Part shown: positions 34,934-46,574 of the stretch, in pieces
Numbering within the stretch: the stretch's first letter is position 1
Layout of the letters: the number at the start of each line of letters is the position of its first letter
Source of the DNA: Zygnema cylindricum
Taxonomy: Eukaryota; Streptophyta; Zygnematophyceae; Zygnematales; Zygnemataceae
DNA length: 64,000 bases
Direction of reading: 5' to 3'
NCBI GenBank assembly: GCA_037447655.1
Contig: JBBHKE010002081.1
Span: 94,701-158,700, forward strand
The notes under the pieces: model-generated
Seen by the model: only the letters and a program-made list of their open reading frames with translations
Told to the model about the DNA's origin: nothing
Database searches by the model: none
Position numbers and translations under genes: made by a program

Positions 34934-36050
34934 CTATGATCCGGTTGTTAAATTTCCCTTACCTTTTCTTACCTCGTGTGTGAAATAGAACGTCCTTTTT
35001 TTTCTTTGATTCCTCCACAAGTGAAATGAAGAATTCTTTATCCTGTCCCATTGGCCCATCCCCAACAAAATCCCCTCTCCCTGATGAACCACTTCCTCCA
35101 CCTCTAAATTGTCTCCCTCTGCGACTGTTTCCCTTGTTTGGTAACAGCCGTGTCTAGTGTGTCCCCATTGCTGACAGATGTTACATTGTTCACATTGTTC
35201 ACTTTTGTCTGGGCACTCAAAGGAACCATGCCCAATCTCGTTACAATTGTAACATGTCATCTGAGAGGTATCACGTTGATATGATCCTCTCCCTGGGCCT
35301 TCTGACCTGCCTCCTCGTCCACGAGGTCCACCTCCTCTCCCCCTAGATCCCCTAAAGATGTAAGCTCTACCGTTATCCTCCTCTTGATAGTGAATTAAGT
35401 TGTTATATAATAACATTGAACCTTTTAACTCCATCATCAATTGACTCATTATCCTTCATTCTAAAGCCAATATACTCCTCAAATAGATAATTTTCATTTG
35501 CCTCAAATCCCTTTTCGAACGCATTTTGCAAGGCGTTCCAACAATCAAAGGCCCTATCATAAGTTTATAAGATATTCATGTATTGAACTAGCACAACTTT
35601 GTATTAGTGCGGTGGAGGCCGCCATATCTTTCTTGTCCCACTTCTTTGCTCCGACTGGATCCACGGAAGGATCCGGTCAAGTCTCTTCTCCGATCAGGAT
35701 GTCCCAAAGTTTTTTCGGTGTGAATGCTCTTCGAATGTATCGCTTCCAAATCGCATAGTTAGACCTTGTGAAGACGATAGTCTTATTAAACATTTTAAGA
35801 TCATCATCTTCGCTCTTCTTCACTTCCTCATAATGTATAAATTTCCCCTTTTTTCTATTTTAGAGAATCTCCACTTTCTCCTCCATCATCGCCATATCCT
35901 TGTGTTTTGAGAAACTTCTGAAAGCGTTCAAACATTTCCTCATCCATCTTTACATTTTTCTCCCCCCATTCGTCATACTCATCATACTGTGTTCTTGTAA
36001 CTCCTCCACTAGGTTCCGCCGGGGATTTACCGGCATGAGTTGCTAGTAAC
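34934..36050 (-). pseudogene. Gag of element 2 with two zinc knuckles
   Basis: Minus strand from about 36045: SGGVTRTQYDEYDEWG, then shifted frames, then 35449-34934. The last frame is rich in Arg-Gly (SRGRGGGPRGRGG) followed by two CCHC knuckles, CYNCNEIGHGSFEC and CNICQQWGHTRHGC. Most copia gags carry one. The frame is broken at about 35450-35850. Confidence 0.78.
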
Positions 36051-36052
36051 CC

Positions 36053-36066
36053 GCTCCGATACCAAT
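36053..36066 (-). other. Primer-binding site of element 2
   Basis: Minus-strand ATTGGTATCGGAGC lies directly after the LTR end ...CTTTCA. It differs by one base from TTGGTATCAGAGC, the usual plant copia site pairing with initiator tRNA-Met. Confidence 0.75.
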
Positions 36067-36491
36067 TGAAAGAAACAAAGCAAGCCAGATAAACACACAC
36101 AGCACAAAGGATATGTTCCTCCAAAACTCCAACATATTAAAATGTAACGTGAAGTACAAAAGCTTGTTGTTACTTCTACACCTCCAATTAACTAACGTGG
36201 TGAAACAAACGACCGACAAGTGCGAACCGACTTGAACTACAGGATTCGACTAGAAAAGTCCACCGTGAACCAACTTGAACCACACGGTACGACTGGTAAT
36301 TACGTGACCCAAAATGACCAAAATATTTCCACGTCACTTCTGTAGTACGACTCAAACTTACGTGAAACGAAACGAAACGACCAAACAATTTCCAAGTCAC
36401 TTCAAATATCTAGCGACAAAACTACTTCGTCGTTGCTTTCACTACAAGAATGTCTCGTCGCTAAATGAGGTCTCAGTATTAAATCCTAACA
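36067..36491 (-). repeat. 5' LTR of element 2
   Basis: Minus orientation, TGTTAGG... at 36491 to ...TCTTTCA at 36067. About 90 bp shorter than the LTR at 31019, with many substitutions. Confidence 0.8.
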
Positions 36492-36931
36492 CCGATTAGG
36501 TCCAAAAAAAAACAACAATTCACATTCTTTTCCTGAATTAAGGTATTTGTACAGACACACGACACTTTTAATTTTTTTACGGAAGTGGGGGAAAAAATTA
36601 AGTTGTTTTGCAGCAATCGTCTGACATTTATTTCAAAAAATTGGAAATACAACAACCTAGAAAAAATAATTGTATATCTACAAAATAAAGAAACTATTTC
36701 AATATTGTACTGATTCGATCAGAACAGAATAAATGAAAACTAATTGCTTAGGCATTAGCCCTTCAATCTACAACCCTATTTGCCCTTCCTCTAGATAATG
36801 TATACGTAAAAGTCAAATCAAACTCAAGGAGAGCAACATCAGCTAGAAAATGGTTCAGTTCATTCAACTGAAAACTTGAGGAAGCAGAAAGTCAATCAAA
36901 GGGTAGTAAGGCCCATTATTACAAAACAATT
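36492..36931 (-). repeat. 3' flank shared by two B12D copies
   Basis: Non-coding sequence matching 48230-48663 (for example GGGGAAAAA.TTAAG.TGTTTTGCAGCAA and AACAGAATAAATGAAAA). It shows that the duplication of the B12D-like gene includes its 3' UTR/downstream region. Confidence 0.75.
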
Positions 36932-37293
36932 TTATCCACAGGTGAAAGACTTCCCAAGTTGATCACTATTTCCAACGGGCATCAACGGGTAGGAGGTAGA
37001 CTCAAAGTCGTAGAATCTCTGCAAAACAGAGTAAAATGAGCGTTGAGACAGAAAAGGTAAGAGTGGGAAATCAGCGAGAAATCGACTTGGGAGAATAAAT
37101 TGAGTAGGAGAGGAGAAGAGCGAAAAGAGGTGGAAATTTTAGGAAAGCAAGAGATTCTCCTCACCCTGACGGTTTCCCTTAGTTGGCTGTGTTTGTAGGT
37201 GTGTCCCTGTGCCCCTGTGAGCGAGGCTCCTCCCTCCATCCTCTTCGTCTTGCTGAGAAGTACCTCCGGAGCCATACTAAACCACCTCACACA
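36932..37293 (-). pseudogene. B12D/MLRQ-like gene, truncated copy 1
   Basis: Minus strand: exon 1 remnant 37293-37165 (GGTTTAGTATGGCTCCGG; APEVLLSKTKRMEGGASL), intron 37164-37019 with GTGAGG and TTTTGCAG, exon 2 37018-36932 (RFYDFESTSYPLMPVG). The N-terminal third is missing because exon 1 stops at a junction with copia sequence at 37294. The normal stop is lost and exon 2 would run 11 residues further to TAA. Compare the intact copy at 54573-55275. Confidence 0.85.
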
Positions 37294-39275
37294 CATTATG
37301 GTGGTAGTTGATGATTTAAGTAGGAAGACATGGGTATATCCGTTAAAAGCTAAGGGAAATTATAAAGTTGGTAAAGGTTGTACGGTCGAATCGCGGAGGT
37401 GAATTTCTTGTCTTTGCATAATATTGTAAGGAGACAAGGATTAAGCAGCAGTTCACGGCTCCTTATTTCCAATAATTTAATGGAATCACATAGCGGAAGA
37501 ATCGGACATTACAAGAGATGGTGCGGGCTATGCTCCGTATGACGAAACTCACCCATCGTCTTTGGGGGGAACTAGATAGAGCGGTCAATAATGTTACCAA
37601 CCAGAGAATCAACTCTACTTTGGGCAACAATACACCGGAGGAACTTTGTAGTGGAAAGATGCCTACAGTTAAACACTTAAGGATTTCAGGATGTGAGGCT
37701 CCAGGGTATGTAGAGGAAAAAAATCGAGATGGGAAGTTTGCGGCACGGTCATGGGAAGGATAAATTGTGGAGTATAGTGAGAACTCAATACAACATCAGA
37801 TTGACAACCCGGTTACTAAAAGTTTCGACACTATAGAAATGTGGATTTCAACGAAAATTTGGAATGGATCGTAAAAGGAGCTCATATGTCCAAATGGGCT
37901 TATCATTATACGGAGAATAGTCACTATGAAGAGTTCCTAGTAGACGAGGAGGAAAACGTCTTGATAGAGGAAGGGTCAAAGAAAAAGGTGCGATTTATAG
38001 AGAAGACTCTTGAAAAAGTTTTGACGCCTAAGCCTACCGACAACGGACCAAAAAGACGGAAGGTCATTGGTGAATCGCCCACACGCACCAATAACGTGAC
38101 ATTAGAAGAGACGCCTTTGGAGAAGAAGGACGATGACAAGCTTGAGAGTAGTGATTTAGACAAGGATTTTGTGGGGGACGTACGGAGGAGTAAGAGAACA
38201 ACTAAAGGGAAGGCACCAGATTGGTTCTCACTAGGGCAGACATACAAAAAACAAACCGGTTACCAAAGGGCAATTTCTAAAATTAGAGAGAAAAAGGTGG
38301 AATCCTTCCTTTTATGAAAGACAATTACAGAGAATCGTCTGACCGATCCTCAATCATATCAAGAGGCTCGAGATTTGGACGGATGGGAGGAGAAGTGGAA
38401 TCTTGCGTTCATAAAAGAATTTAATTCTGTAAAAGCTAATGGGTGTTTCGAGGAATTTGACTTGCCAAAAGATAAGAAGGAAATAGACTCAAAATGGGTA
38501 TTCAAGACTAAGACCAGAGCCTCAGAGAAATTTCTTAAGGATAAAGCAAGGTTAGTATGTAAAGTTTTCCAGCACAAAGAAGGCATTGCCTATTCAGAGA
38601 CCGTAGCTTGTGTGGTCAAGTTCGACTCATTGCATGCAATTATTGCAATGGCGGCGGCGAAAAGAATGCACATCCAACATATGGACATAGAAACAAAAAA
38701 ATTGTATGGTTTGTGAAAGATAGCGAATCAAACAATGTATACACAACAAAGAAAGTGTTCCTCCAAAGTTCAATGTATTAAATACAACCAAAGTACAAAT
38801 CTCCTTTAGCTGTTGATCTTTCTACGCCTCCATAATAATCTACGCCTCCATAATAATCTACGCCTCCAAAAAGATAACTCTACCACGAAGTCTCAACAAA
38901 TATATATGCACACGACTAAAAACGCGTGGCGAAGTATACGGCTGACAAAAAAGTAGTCGTCCTAAGTTAGTTGACCAACAATGAAAGTCAACTACCAACC
39001 GACTTGGACTACACGGTACGACTAGAACTTAAGTGAACCGAAGCGACCAAATAATTTCCACGTCACTTCTATAGTACGGCTAGAACTCACGTGAAACGAA
39101 CAAGCAACTTCTACGTCACTTCAAATATCTAGCGACGAAACTACTTAGTCGCTGGTCGTCGCTACTTTAGCTACGAGAATGCCTCGTCGCTAAGTGAGTG
39201 CTCAGTACTTAATCCTAACAGTTTGAAGCAGACACCAAGAATGTGTAACCATAAGTTTCACCAGATTTTATTAAC
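37294..39275 (+). mobile_element. Duplicated copia INT-RT fragment containing a solo LTR
   Basis: 37295-38713 repeats 29625-31018 (INT piece, acidic linker 37841-38315, RT start). It retains 20-odd bases missing in the other copy (EEFDLPKDKKEID). RT frame stops at LYGL where a minus-oriented LTR is inserted; after the LTR the RT resumes (KQTPRMCNHKF, 39226-39258). Both outer ends are truncated. Confidence 0.85.
38714..39220 (-). repeat. Solo LTR with 5-bp target duplication
   Basis: TGAAAGATAGCG ... AATCCTAACA, flanked on both sides by GTTTG (38709-38713 and 39221-39225). The host RT sequence LYGL|KQTPR is restored when the LTR and one GTTTG are removed. This is the expected product of LTR-LTR recombination. 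Confidence 0.9.
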
Positions 39276-40423
39276 TTAGTACGGATTGGTAATTTCGTAC
39301 ACTACACTAAAAAACCCGCCAAATTATAGTCAATGACGTTAATTAAGCCATACCTGCATTAAGTTAGAGAAAAAAATAGTATTATTGTTTCTATTTAAAG
39401 GTCAAGGGTTAAAATATAGGGGCGCCGATATGGTGTTGTTAACACTATAAGCGATTCATTGTGTACCGTAGTATAACCAGAAGAAATGCAAAAACAATAT
39501 CGTACTAACACTAAAAACTACCGTGTACACTTATTGCAAAATAGAAGCGTGGCGAAACAAAGCGTGTCGTGACGCGTCACCAAGTTGAACCACACAATCT
39601 ACAACCCAGCGTCACTACATCGACATCGACATTGTCATTGACTTACACTAGGAAAATCGTATCACGCGATATCAACGTTCTCTGTGCGAACAAATTTTGC
39701 GACATACCTGCACCGACAAAGGCGTCGGCAGCGACAAGTTCGCAGACTTTTTCGGGCAAAATTTGTTATGTATTTAATGGCACTTCACGCATATCAGATT
39801 ATTGTAACCAAAATTTGTGGACAGGAATGTTAACCTTTTTTGCCGGACAGAATCTTTAGTTAACCAAAAATAGTAGCGGGATTTGGTGTAATTCAGATTC
39901 TGCGCATAATACGTCCATGACTGTGTCGGTGATGACGACCTTGTCGTTGTCGGAAAGTTGTTAAACATGTCGGCACCGACAAGATTGCAGACGTTTTATC
40001 CGGGCAGAATCTCATGTTTACGAACCAGTCAGCAAATGCCATTTGTGCACATTTTTTTGGTATTTCGACAACGACGAAGATATTGCTGGCAATTTCTGAT
40101 CATTTTGGCGCGCTGTGCTCACTGAAAATTCACAAATCACAAAAGCTTGAACCTAAACCGAGATGTATTTGTGCACCTGCAAATCCATTGCGTTTTGGTT
40201 GAAATTTTGTTTTTCTAAGCCAATTAATTCGTCAAAAAAAAAAAAAAACATGTCAGTTTTAGTTCACGTTAACTAAATGTGCTAACTCAAAATATTTTCG
40301 ATTTTTTTTTCCCAAAAACTGAACAAGAGCAAAGGAAGAAAGAAAGAAGGGAAAAAAACAACAAATTAAAAAACGAAATTTGAAATAAAAACTTCACAAA
40401 CGTATTGATCGAAAGTCTTCACC
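39276..40423. other. Intergenic upstream of the glycosyltransferase
   Basis: No coding similarity. Contains related segments with GCACCGACAA..GCAGAC.TTTT.CGGGCA motifs (about 39710-39770 and 39970-40010), suggesting an old local duplication. A-rich just before the start codon at 40424. Confidence 0.5.
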
Positions 40424-42932
40424 ATGGCAGCTGTCTCTAAAACTTCGATTCTTCTCCTCCCTTTGTTCATCTTCCTTCTTAATTCCCAGCATTCCTTTTG
40501 TTTAACTGAAAATGGTGATAAGTTTGAAAAACCTTTTTCCTACGAAACCTTCTCCAACTCTCTTTCCGTTTTTCTCATTCCGCCGCTAACTGAAAACGGA
40601 CCGCCACATACAGAACTTCAACATAGAACAATTATCTCGCTCCTCCGTTTCGATCCTCCTCCTCAAATTTTCCTCTTGGGAAACCATTCATCTTTTTTCA
40701 GTCTTAAATCCCAATTTCCGGACAATGTTCATCAAGATTTCCAGCTTGATTTTGTTTTTGAACCCGGATTTTTCAACGGCCGTGGATCTCCCCTCTTCCA
40801 CTCCACCATCGCCCGAGCTCTCTCGGTCACGTCAGCATTTTCCATGGTGATAAATGCTGACTTGGCAATCATAAACCAAACATCGCTCAAAGTACTTGTG
40901 GATGAAGCTTCCGAAAAGTTTTCAGATAACGGATTTTTGCTGACGTGGCCACGGTATAGTATTGACCATATGCCACCTGTCCTTTCCGAACGTCCTTCAT
41001 CAGGAGACGATTTCCGTTTCTCAGATCGCCATTTAAGTCGCCATGTGTCAGTTTTTGGTTGCTAGGAGACAGCTGGTGGCGCCGGAGCTTGGCTTTGAGA
41101 CAATCGTAAAATTTTGTACGATGGAAAAATGCCGCCATTTCCCCCTGGAAGATCTGAGCTTGACACGTGGCTCGCTCATGCAACCCTAATAACGACAAAA
41201 AGAGAGGTAATTGATGGTGGGAAAGCTGTCACTTGTGCGTCTACTCGACATTTGAAGTCGTGGGACGGAGAGAAAGGAGAGGAAGAAGAGAGTTGGGTTA
41301 TAAATAAAAAGAAAAATTTTGCTTTGGTGAGAGCACATGTACAAAGGAGGGAGGAGAAAGAGACGTTTGAGGGTTTGGAAGAGGTAGAAAATTTGGAGGA
41401 AGTCGTTGAGAAAGGGTGCCCTACAAGGAAGCCGTGGATTTCAAAGCCTTGCCAAAACGGTGAGATTTTTGTTTTTAAATGTCAACATAAAGAAAATAAT
41501 TAAAGGAATGTCTGAGAATACCAGTAATTTTATTCATTTCACGTTAAGTGATGCAAATATTTCGAATTTTATGTTTTTTTTTTTGTGGACGCTTTGGTTA
41601 GTAGGAAAAAAAAGATTCACTTTTTCGCGTATTTTCCTCTGTGGCTTTGTCCATTTTATTTTCTATAGGCGTTGAAGCTTATGCTTTTTTTATACTCCAA
41701 AAGAATGATGAAAACACCGACAAAGGAAAACAAACTAACATCATAAAATGGAGTACAACAACAATATTTGAAAATGTTTGACGATCTATTAGCTAACTAA
41801 ATGTGTGTTTCTTCTATGCAGATGGTGGAGGGATATGTCTTACAGAATTGAATTGTACATGTAACTTAAAACTTTCTTCCCTCGAATTTGATTCCTCGGT
41901 TTCCTCCTCCCCAAAAGCTGGACAGTTAAGGATCTAGAAAGACAAAAATGGTTTTGTAACGCTATTTCCCCAAAACCTTACCTCACAACACAAAGTTTGA
42001 TTAAGGCAGCTTTTCCCCTAGAAGGTTTGACTTTGGAGGAACTTCTTCCAATAATGGTTGATAGCCGAAAAATTGTGACGTTGGTCGCGGTTTCCGGTGG
42101 ATATTCCGATATGTTAATGAATTTCGTTTGTACTCTTCGAAGATTAGGTTTAAGAGATCCTCTAATAGCTGCCCTTGATGAGGATTTATACGATTTTGCT
42201 TCCGTTCAAGGTTTGCCAGTGTATCTTGAACATATGGAGGTAAAGAGGAGAGAAAACAATGAAGAAGAGGGCAAAAAAAAAGAACTAGAGGCAAAATGCT
42301 CATTTGGGTCTAGTTGTTTTCGTTCTGTTACGAAATTAAAATCCCGTATTGTCTTGCGTATTTTAAAATTGGGATATCATGTTTTCTGGTCGGATGTCGA
42401 CATTGCTTGGTTTCGAGATCCGATTACGGAAATTTACAACATGGGAGCAGGTACATTTCCTGTTCAAAGTGATCAAGAAGATGAAATTACGCCGGCAAAT
42501 AGAGGTAAGATAAATTCAGGTTTTTATCTCGCAAGATCTGAACCGTTGGTTATCCAAGCATTTGAAGCGATTGTTAAAAGAGCTATGGAACATGAGCACC
42601 AAACGGAACAGCCAAGTTTCTATTGGGTTTTATGTGGGGAAAAAATGGAATTTTTATCAGGAGATGACGAGTGTTTGTGGAATGGTTTACGAGTAATTTT
42701 CTTGAATCGAACTGTACACCCAAATGGAAATCTTTTTGGATTTTGGCGCAAACCAATAGAAGTTTGTATTCAAATGGGATGTGCAACACTCCATAATAAC
42801 TGGATAGGAGGGAAAGACAAGAAAGTAAATAGGTATAAACGACAAAATATTTGGTGGTGGGATGAGAAAACAAGACTTTGTCGATACGATTGGTATGCCG
42901 AGATGGTAGGAATCATCAAAGGAGAATACTAA
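40424..42932 (+). CDS. Two-domain nucleotide-sugar glycosyltransferase-like gene, frame disrupted
   Basis: Start ATG 40424 has good context (TTCACCATGGCA) and opens a signal peptide (SILLLPLFIFLLNSQ). Exon 1 40424-41459 carries a GT-A-like N-terminal domain (FLLGNHSSFF, HSTIARALSV, MVINADLAIIN) and MPPFPPGRSELDTWLAHA. Intron 41460-41821 (GTGAG/ATGCAG, phase 1). Exon 2 from 41822 holds a Nucleotid_trans (PF03407/GT77-like) domain with the DxD motif WSDVDIAWFRDP, KINSGFYLARS, GDDECLWNG and HNNWIGGKDKK. Role: probably a Golgi-lumen type II or secreted glycosyltransferase of the cell wall or glycoproteins; donor and acceptor unknown. Disruptions: TAG 41063-41065 and TGA 41096-41098 in frame, and a one-base shift near 41910-41915 (CCCCAAAAGC). 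These are either real lesions or homopolymer errors. Confidence 0.75.
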
Positions 42933-44199
42933 GCCTTATTTCTTTTAAGTTCCATGTGGGGTTTTATATTTATAGACAAAATACTTCTTTTGTTAGATAA
43001 CTCGTTTTTCCCCATGTACATTGTTTGATAGTTGACAGTTAATACCACGCTATATCATTGCTGTTAGCTATTAGCGCAAGGGATTGAAATCATGTGTATT
43101 CAACACGGGAAATGCACCCCATGTATTTGAGACCGTTCTAAAATTTCTAAAAATTGGATTGAGGGTTGACGGAGTGTGACCTCCGTAGCCACACTTTTGG
43201 AGAGAAATCGAGCAGCATAAGAGAGTTTCTAATAACAAATTACTGGGGGTTAGAATATTAATAATGGAATAGATTCATAGTAGGAATGATCAACACTAAA
43301 ACACATTGGCAAATGATTTTAGCTTTTGTAGTAAATGTGCAGTAAGAGGTTAGTTAGCAATCTGTTTTGAGCCCCAAAGGGAATTGTTTATAACTCCACA
43401 ACTCTAATAATCAGGTGGTTGCACATAAATTTGGTGAAAATGTCTTATTCATAGAAATTTCACTCATACTTTTTCTAACTTTTTTACGAAAATGCATTAT
43501 TTTTCTAGTTTTTGAAATTTTCGTAAATTTTGTTTCTCTATTTTATTTATTAAGTCAAAGCCGGTCAACGCATGTTTTAAGCAGTGCATTTTTTCCATGC
43601 GCATTTTCATTGTTTTTTGGGGGTTTCATGCGGGCGTTGTAGGCCAATGCAACCTATATGGTCTTCTTGCTGAAATATGAGTTTGTGTGACCAATATCTC
43701 CCACCTACTCCTTGATTTTTTATATCCCCACACCCTATCCAACAGTGATTTCCTACATAGAGATGGCATTATTTCCTATTTAGCGAATTCATTCCAACTT
43801 CTTCATGCAACATGGATAATAGGCTAGCTCTGGATGATGTGATGTGTCGTCGATCTGCCAATTACCCAAACTACAGTTATGTGTCCCCCTACAATGTCTC
43901 GTGTAGCATATGTGATACTGAATCGGTACTCCGATTTTGGTAGCGCCTCAAGTTACAAACTCGAACGATCCTTCTCAAATTCAGTGAAATTCCACTGTGG
44001 CAATATAAGGTAACATTATCAATATACCTGATCTAGAGTGGTGTGAATCCGAAGATGTTTTTATTACATCATGCGTATCCGCTTAATAGAGACCTTTTGT
44101 CTCAAATATTGTCGTTGCCTTTCAATTTTTTGGTAACATACCTTTTTTTTTTGTAGCATACCCCTTTTCAATTTTTAACGGAACCTTCCATTGCTACAC
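42933..44199. other. Intergenic, no recognisable gene
   Basis: 3' flank of the glycosyltransferase, AT-rich; no protein similarity or structured repeat seen. Confidence 0.5.
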
Positions 44200-44413
44200 C
44201 GCTAATCGTTATTAGTGTTGAAGTTCTTTTCGCCACTTTAAACACCGTTTATCCGTGCACACTTGTCGGATTGTCAATAGGAGACCATCAATAAGAAGGT
44301 GAGACTCTCGGCTTTTCAATAGCAGCAAACCAATTGACAATCCGACAGGTCTACCCGAAAACAAGTTGTTTTAAGTGGCCAAAATAACTTTTAACACTAA
44401 TAACGATTAACGA
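44200..44413. mobile_element. Fold-back MITE G1
   Basis: The whole 214-bp unit is an inverted repeat. CTAATCGTTATTAGTGTT on the left pairs with TTAATCGTTATTAGTGTT read from the right. The inner arms also pair: TGTCGGATTGTCAAT with ATTGACAATCCGACA. It shares the ATCGTTATTAGTGTT end with G2 and G3. No coding. Confidence 0.65.
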
Positions 44414-44415
44414 TG

Positions 44416-45024
44416 TACTTCAATCAGCTCTGGTTGTGTGTGGTAAAGATCGCCCTTCTTTAGCAAGCGATTTCCGACACCGACTTTCATGATATTTCAC
44501 AAGAATCGTTTTGTTAAAATGTTACAATCTTACGACGAAAAAGGACAACGTGACAAAGTCCTTGTTGGGATATTGTCGTTTCGCGGCATTTCGCAAAGCG
44601 TCATACCAACATTTATTTGTTGGACGTGAAGTGTCACGTCATCATACAAAATGTACGACGTCGTTTCGTGGCGGTACTTTTGATAACCGCGAACGAAATT
44701 AACTATTTCGTTTTGCGTGACTTTTGTTTGCGTGCGCAGGTGTTTGATTTTGCGTGCAGGTGTGTTCGTGAAGCGACATGTGTTAAGTCAACTTTTGGAG
44801 TTAGTCATTTCGAAGGAAGAAAGTGCGTGCGCCTTCCTTCGTGGAACTTTCATTGCAGTGTGCGACAGTTAGCTAGGGAAAGACTTCGTCGCTACACTAA
44901 GTCTTGCTTGTCTTACCTTGTTGTCTACTAGTGCAGAGTAGCGAGTTCATAGGCACCAGTGTACGTTGTAGAGTATATTGAATGATTGAATGAATTAATT
45001 AATCTATCTTAGATGATTAATCTT
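44416..45024. other. Intergenic, no recognisable gene
   Basis: Contains a 104-residue open frame (44617-44931, rich in Cys and Arg) with no recognisable motif. Treated as chance. Confidence 0.4.
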
Positions 45025-45222
45025 GGAGTAAGAGATTATTTAAAGAAGAGAGAGCAGAGAGAGAAGTGAGAAGAGATATGAAATAAAGAGGCTTCGGCCA
45101 AGAACACTTATAAATCTTTTTAGTTGAATATTCCTCTTGTCTTTTATAAGCTTCCTCTGTGTAATGATTTAAGATTTGTGAATCTATTTGAGTAAATATC
45201 TTTTGCTTAAGATCCTACAGTC
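45025..45222 (+). repeat. LTR-like remnant, plus orientation
   Basis: GAGTAAGAGATT ... GGCTTCGGCCAAGAACACTTATAAATCTTTTT ... AAGATCCTACAG. The same order of motifs is found inverted at 46575-46770. A TATA-like CTTATAAATC lies where an LTR promoter would. No internal retroelement coding is left. Confidence 0.5.
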
Positions 45223-45249
45223 CTTTGGCGAGAGTAAAACGAAAATTTC

Positions 45250-46150
45250 GCGTTCGGAATATATAGTACACTAGAGTACAACCGGTACCGCACTGAACTT
45301 GAGTAGGAGTGTTGAAAAAACGACTTCGTGCGCTACCAATTTTCGCCCAGATACTCGATTCGAGGCAATTTACGACGCCGACACCATCAACGATATGTTG
45401 GCGCCGGCGATACTTTTAGTGACCCGATATTTAACCAAGACGATATTGAAATCGGGATTACAGTACCAATCAGAGATCGCAAACGGTCAACAAAAAACCG
45501 CGACCGACCGTTAACCGACCGCCCGCACCAGATCCGGAACGGATTCGGTTGTCAAATTTTGGGGGCCGGACGGTTGCGGTGGTTGATTCACCAAAAAAAA
45601 AAATGGTCGGTTACGGTCGGTTTACCAAAAAACCAAAAAAAAAAGAAATTTTTTTACTGTCCATACAATCCAACATTATTGTACTTTGTACTCTTTGGTA
45701 TCGTGGAAATACGTGACATCATGATTAGCGTCGCAAATCTAACACGGTACTCTTTGGTATCGTGGAAGTACGTGACATCATGATTAGCGTCGCAAATCTG
45801 ACACGGTAGTAACACTATTCACTTCGCAAATCTTAGGGAACGTGACAAATCATAATTGTTGGCTTATTCATACGTCGTACATTAATTAATTTTGTACTTT
45901 TCTTGTAACGGGCGGGCACGGTGAGTTGCGAGAAATCGAGTTTCGGTTAACTTTTATTTTTGTAAACGCCGGTCGGTTAACGGTTAAATTTTTTGGAGCG
46001 TGACATAACCCGGTCGGGCGTCAAATACTCAGATTTTGAAAAAAAAAAAACGGTCAGGGTCGGGCGTCGGTTACTCAGATTTTGAAAAAAAAAATGGTCG
46101 GTTTCGGTTATGTAAAATTTTGACCTTTGCGACCTTTGGTACAAATCCGT
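45250..46150. repeat. Degenerate repeat region rich in CGGTCGGTTA motifs
   Basis: Multiple CCGACCGTTAACCG / CGGTCGGTTAACGG segments in both orientations (45500-45560, 45600-45630, 45965-46110) and A-tracts. It looks like an old hAT-like or fold-back element, but I cannot define the ends. Confidence 0.35.
45689..45806. repeat. Tandem duplication, period 59 bp
   Basis: TACTCTTTGGTATCGTGGAA at 45689 recurs at 45748; two nearly identical 59-bp units. Confidence 0.9.
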
Positions 46151-46355
46151 GACAGTAACGATTTCCGACAGGATCTTGTAACAGGGAGACGAAACCCAAG
46201 CGAAACCCGAGCGAAACCCGATCGTCCTTACTGCACTCACAAGGAACACAAAGACACATGCCATTTATTTATTGGACCACATCTCACCACTCCATTATGC
46301 ATTTCATCACAAGTGCATTGAGAAGGGGATAAATGGGCATATCCACAGCAAGCTT

Positions 46356-46470
46356 TTTATTAAGGCTCATAGAAAAATCTTTTAGAAGGCAACACTTTGT
46401 TAAACACCTATGTTTATTAAGGCTAATAGAAAAATATTTTAGAAGACATCACTTTGTTAAACACTAATTT
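46356..46470. repeat. Tandem duplication, period 57 bp
   Basis: TTTATTAAGGCTCATAGAAA at 46356 recurs as TTTATTAAGGCTAATAGAAA at 46413, each followed by ACACTTTGTTAAACAC. Confidence 0.85.
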
Positions 46471-46574
46471 TAATGAGAACACAAGGGTGAATACTTCATT
46501 GAGAATTTCACATCATTACATTTAGTGTACATTCAGATTAGAGAGTAGTTGAAGAACTCAGCTTTAGTCTCAGT

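Larger units (their letters stand above)
31019..36491 (-). mobile_element. Copia element 2 (minus orientation)
   Basis: Two LTRs in minus orientation (31019-31535 and 36067-36491) bracket a complete copia order. A primer-binding site (36053-36066, minus strand ATTGGTATCGGAGC, matching initiator tRNA-Met in plants) is followed by gag, protease, integrase, RT and RNase H. A polypurine tract (AAGAGGGGGAA, minus strand) lies next to 31535. The two LTRs differ clearly in length and sequence, and the flanks do not match (GTTTG versus CCGAT). The element is therefore old or recombinant. Confidence 0.85.

Noticed and set aside
44617-44931. 104-residue Cys/Arg-rich frame
   Set aside because: Cysteine spacing follows no known domain and two overlapping frames are equally open.
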